Shown piece by piece: positions 63,179 to 64,000 of a stretch of DNA of 64,000 nt. The DNA is from Micrococcus terreus. Lineage in GTDB: Bacteria > Actinomycetota > Actinomycetes > Actinomycetales > Micrococcaceae. The position numbers were made by a program, and so were the translations under genes. The notes under the pieces are model-generated. The model was not told where the DNA came from, searched no databases, and saw only the letters and a list, made by a program, of their open reading frames with translations. Within the stretch, counting starts at the first letter, position 1, and every line of letters begins with the position of its first letter. The stretch spans positions 248,001 to 312,000 of the forward strand of contig NZ_FPCG01000003.1 of assembly GCF_900116905.1 (NCBI RefSeq), in the 5' to 3' direction.

Positions 63179-63319
63179 ATGGACCCCATTGCCATCGTCA
63201 TGATGATCATCGCCATCCTCACCGTCTGGGGCGGTCTCGCACTGTCTCTGGTGCACCTGAAGCGCCATCCGGATGAGGAGTCCGGAGACACCACGATCTC
63301 CACCGGCCCCACCACGTAG
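63179..63319 (+). CDS. metS: Methionine/alanine importer small subunit MetS
   Basis: A 46-residue gene, ATG 63179, beginning 2 nt after the metP stop, with GAAGGGA 8 nt upstream. The protein starts MDPIAIVMMIIAILTVWGGL, forming one membrane helix, and continues ALSLVHLKRHPDEESG with a Thr/Pro tail. This is the signature of the MaAIMP small-subunit family (I/V-A-I-x-M-M...WGGL). In C. glutamicum both subunits are required for transport. It is too short for standard gene thresholds and is easy to miss. Confidence 0.9.
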   Translation: MDPIAIVMMIIAILTVWGGLALSLVHLKRHPDEESGDTTISTGPTT

Positions 63320-63337
63320 AGCCACCCACACCAGACA

Positions 63338-63377
63338 GGGTCCGGCCCCCGCTCCGTCTGGAGTGGGGGCCGGACCC
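63338..63377. terminator. 18-bp hairpin between metS and acs
   Basis: Left arm 63338-63355 (GGGTCCGGCCCCCGCTCC), loop GTCT, right arm 63360-63377; 17 of 18 pairs form. The tail TTCTGTCGGTCGGTCTGTCGG is partly T-rich and carries short CTGTCGGT repeats. It probably terminates metPS and the convergent acs gene. Confidence 0.8.
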
Positions 63378-63413
63378 TTCTGTCGGTCGGTCTGTCGGTC
63401 GGCCGGGTGAGGG

Positions 63414-64000
63414 CTACTTCCGTAGGGACTCGGCGATCTGCTGCATGATCGTCGGATCCGAGAGCGTGGTGGCGTCTCCGGGGTCCCGGCCCTCGGCCAC
63501 GTCCTTGAGCAGGCGGCGCATGATCTTGCCCGAGCGGGTCTTGGGCAGCTCCGGCACCACCAGGACGTGCTTGGGCTTGGCGATCGGGCCGATCTCCTTG
63601 GCCACGTGAGCGCGCAGATCTGCCTCGGCCTGCTCGGCCTCGGTCTCAGCGTGCTCCTCCGTGAGGATGACGAAGGCGACGACGGCCTCACCGGTGGTGG
63701 CGTCGGCGGCACCGACCACGGCGGCCTCGGCCACGATCGGATGGGAGACCAGCGCCGATTCGATCTCCGTGGTGGAGAGGCGGTGCCCGGAGACGTTCAT
63801 GACATCGTCCACCCGGCCCATCAGCCAGATGTCACCGTCCTCGTCCCGGCGGGCACCGTCCCCGGCGAAGTACATGTCCTGGAACCGGGACCAGTAGGTG
63901 TCCTTGAACCGCTCCGGGTTGCCCCAGATGCCGCGCAGCATGGCCGGCCAGGGATCACGCACCACCAGGAACCCGCCGGAGCCGGCCTCCAAGGTCTCGC
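63414..64000 (-). CDS. acs: Acetyl-CoA synthetase, C-terminal part (cut by window end)
   Basis: The last 195 residues are visible. They comprise the end of the AMP-forming adenylation core ([66 protein letters not shown]) and the mobile C-terminal subdomain. The conserved catalytic Lys lies in [20 protein letters not shown]; in other bacteria this Lys is acetylated to inactivate the enzyme and restored by a sirtuin, and a sirtuin gene is present at 32-33 kb. The enzyme makes acetyl-CoA from acetate, ATP and CoA. It is probably under GlxR control as in corynebacteria (inference). Confidence 0.95.
   Translation of the reverse strand, partial: ETLEAGSGGFLVVRDPWPAMLRGIWGNPERFKDTYWSRFQDMYFAGDGARRDEDGDIWLMGRVDDVMNVSGHRLSTTEIESALVSHPIVAEAAVVGAADATTGEAVVAFVILTEEHAETEAEQAEADLRAHVAKEIGPIAKPKHVLVVPELPKTRSGKIMRRLLKDVAEGRDPGDATTLSDPTIMQQIAESLRK

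Noticed and set aside
63378-63405. Short tandem TGTCGGTCGG units after the metS terminator
   Set aside because: Too short (about 25 nt) and imperfect to be a CRISPR or functional repeat array; probably slippage in the terminator tail.

Overview
The window is chromosomal DNA of a high-GC Gram-positive bacterium. Base composition is about 70% G+C, GTG starts are frequent, neighbouring genes are coupled by 1-4 nt overlaps, and many hallmark actinobacterial families are present (DUF3073, septum-formation protein, SCP-like protein, MarP-type protease, GlxR-type regulator, MetPS transporter, 13E12/DUF222 HNH protein, HspR/HAIR-controlled clpB). The gene mix fits Micrococcaceae (Micrococcus/Citricoccus/Nesterenkonia-like). 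This is an inference, because no rRNA is present.

Layout. 0-2.5 kb: the end of an unknown gene, a DUF1023 hydrolase, a truncated FtsX-permease remnant and a small secreted Ser/Pro/Ala-rich protein. 2.5-9.1 kb: a phosphotransferase-fold kinase, a BCCT osmolyte transporter, a DUF222/HNH protein with a LexA-box-like site upstream, and trmB. 9.1-19.7 kb: a class B PBP lipoprotein, YccF and DedA membrane proteins, an Abhydrolase_9 membrane protein, two VOC proteins, a TauE/SafE permease, a spermidine-synthase-like protein, an M23-like protein and a sugar acetyltransferase. 19.7-21 kb: a DUF559-type endonuclease-like gene bracketed by two copies of a palindromic element; a third copy lies at 35 kb. 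21-33 kb: a BrkB-like protein, a lipoprotein, a polar amino-acid ABC importer, clpB behind a clear HAIR operator, an M28 peptidase, a septum-formation protein, DUF3073 and a sirtuin.

33-46.4 kb: a cytosolic gamma-glutamyltransferase-like protein and the purine genes purM-purF and purD-purC. The purine genes are interrupted by tandem paralogous membrane proteins and an atypical lower-GC gene at 41.2-42.1 kb. 46.4-54 kb: a condensation-domain-like acyltransferase, an alpha/beta hydrolase, and a tightly coupled three-gene operon encoding an asymmetric heterodimeric ABC exporter and a two-domain methyltransferase. 54-64 kb: a conserved actinobacterial block of metallophosphoesterase, PBP1A, DUF4177, RidA, NUDIX, GlxR, MarP-like protease, MetP/MetS and acetyl-CoA synthetase (cut by the window end).

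Two signals are not explained by the genes. (1) A 13-mer, GCCGTCGTCGGGA, occurs at least ten times on both strands and in several reading frames. It extends to a perfect 20-mer at three intergenic sites, one of which overlaps a terminator arm. (2) A roughly 57-nt imperfect palindrome ending in GTGTGGCT/AGCCACAC occurs three times, always between genes, and two copies flank the DUF559 gene. No tRNA, rRNA, CRISPR array, complete insertion sequence or riboswitch was seen.
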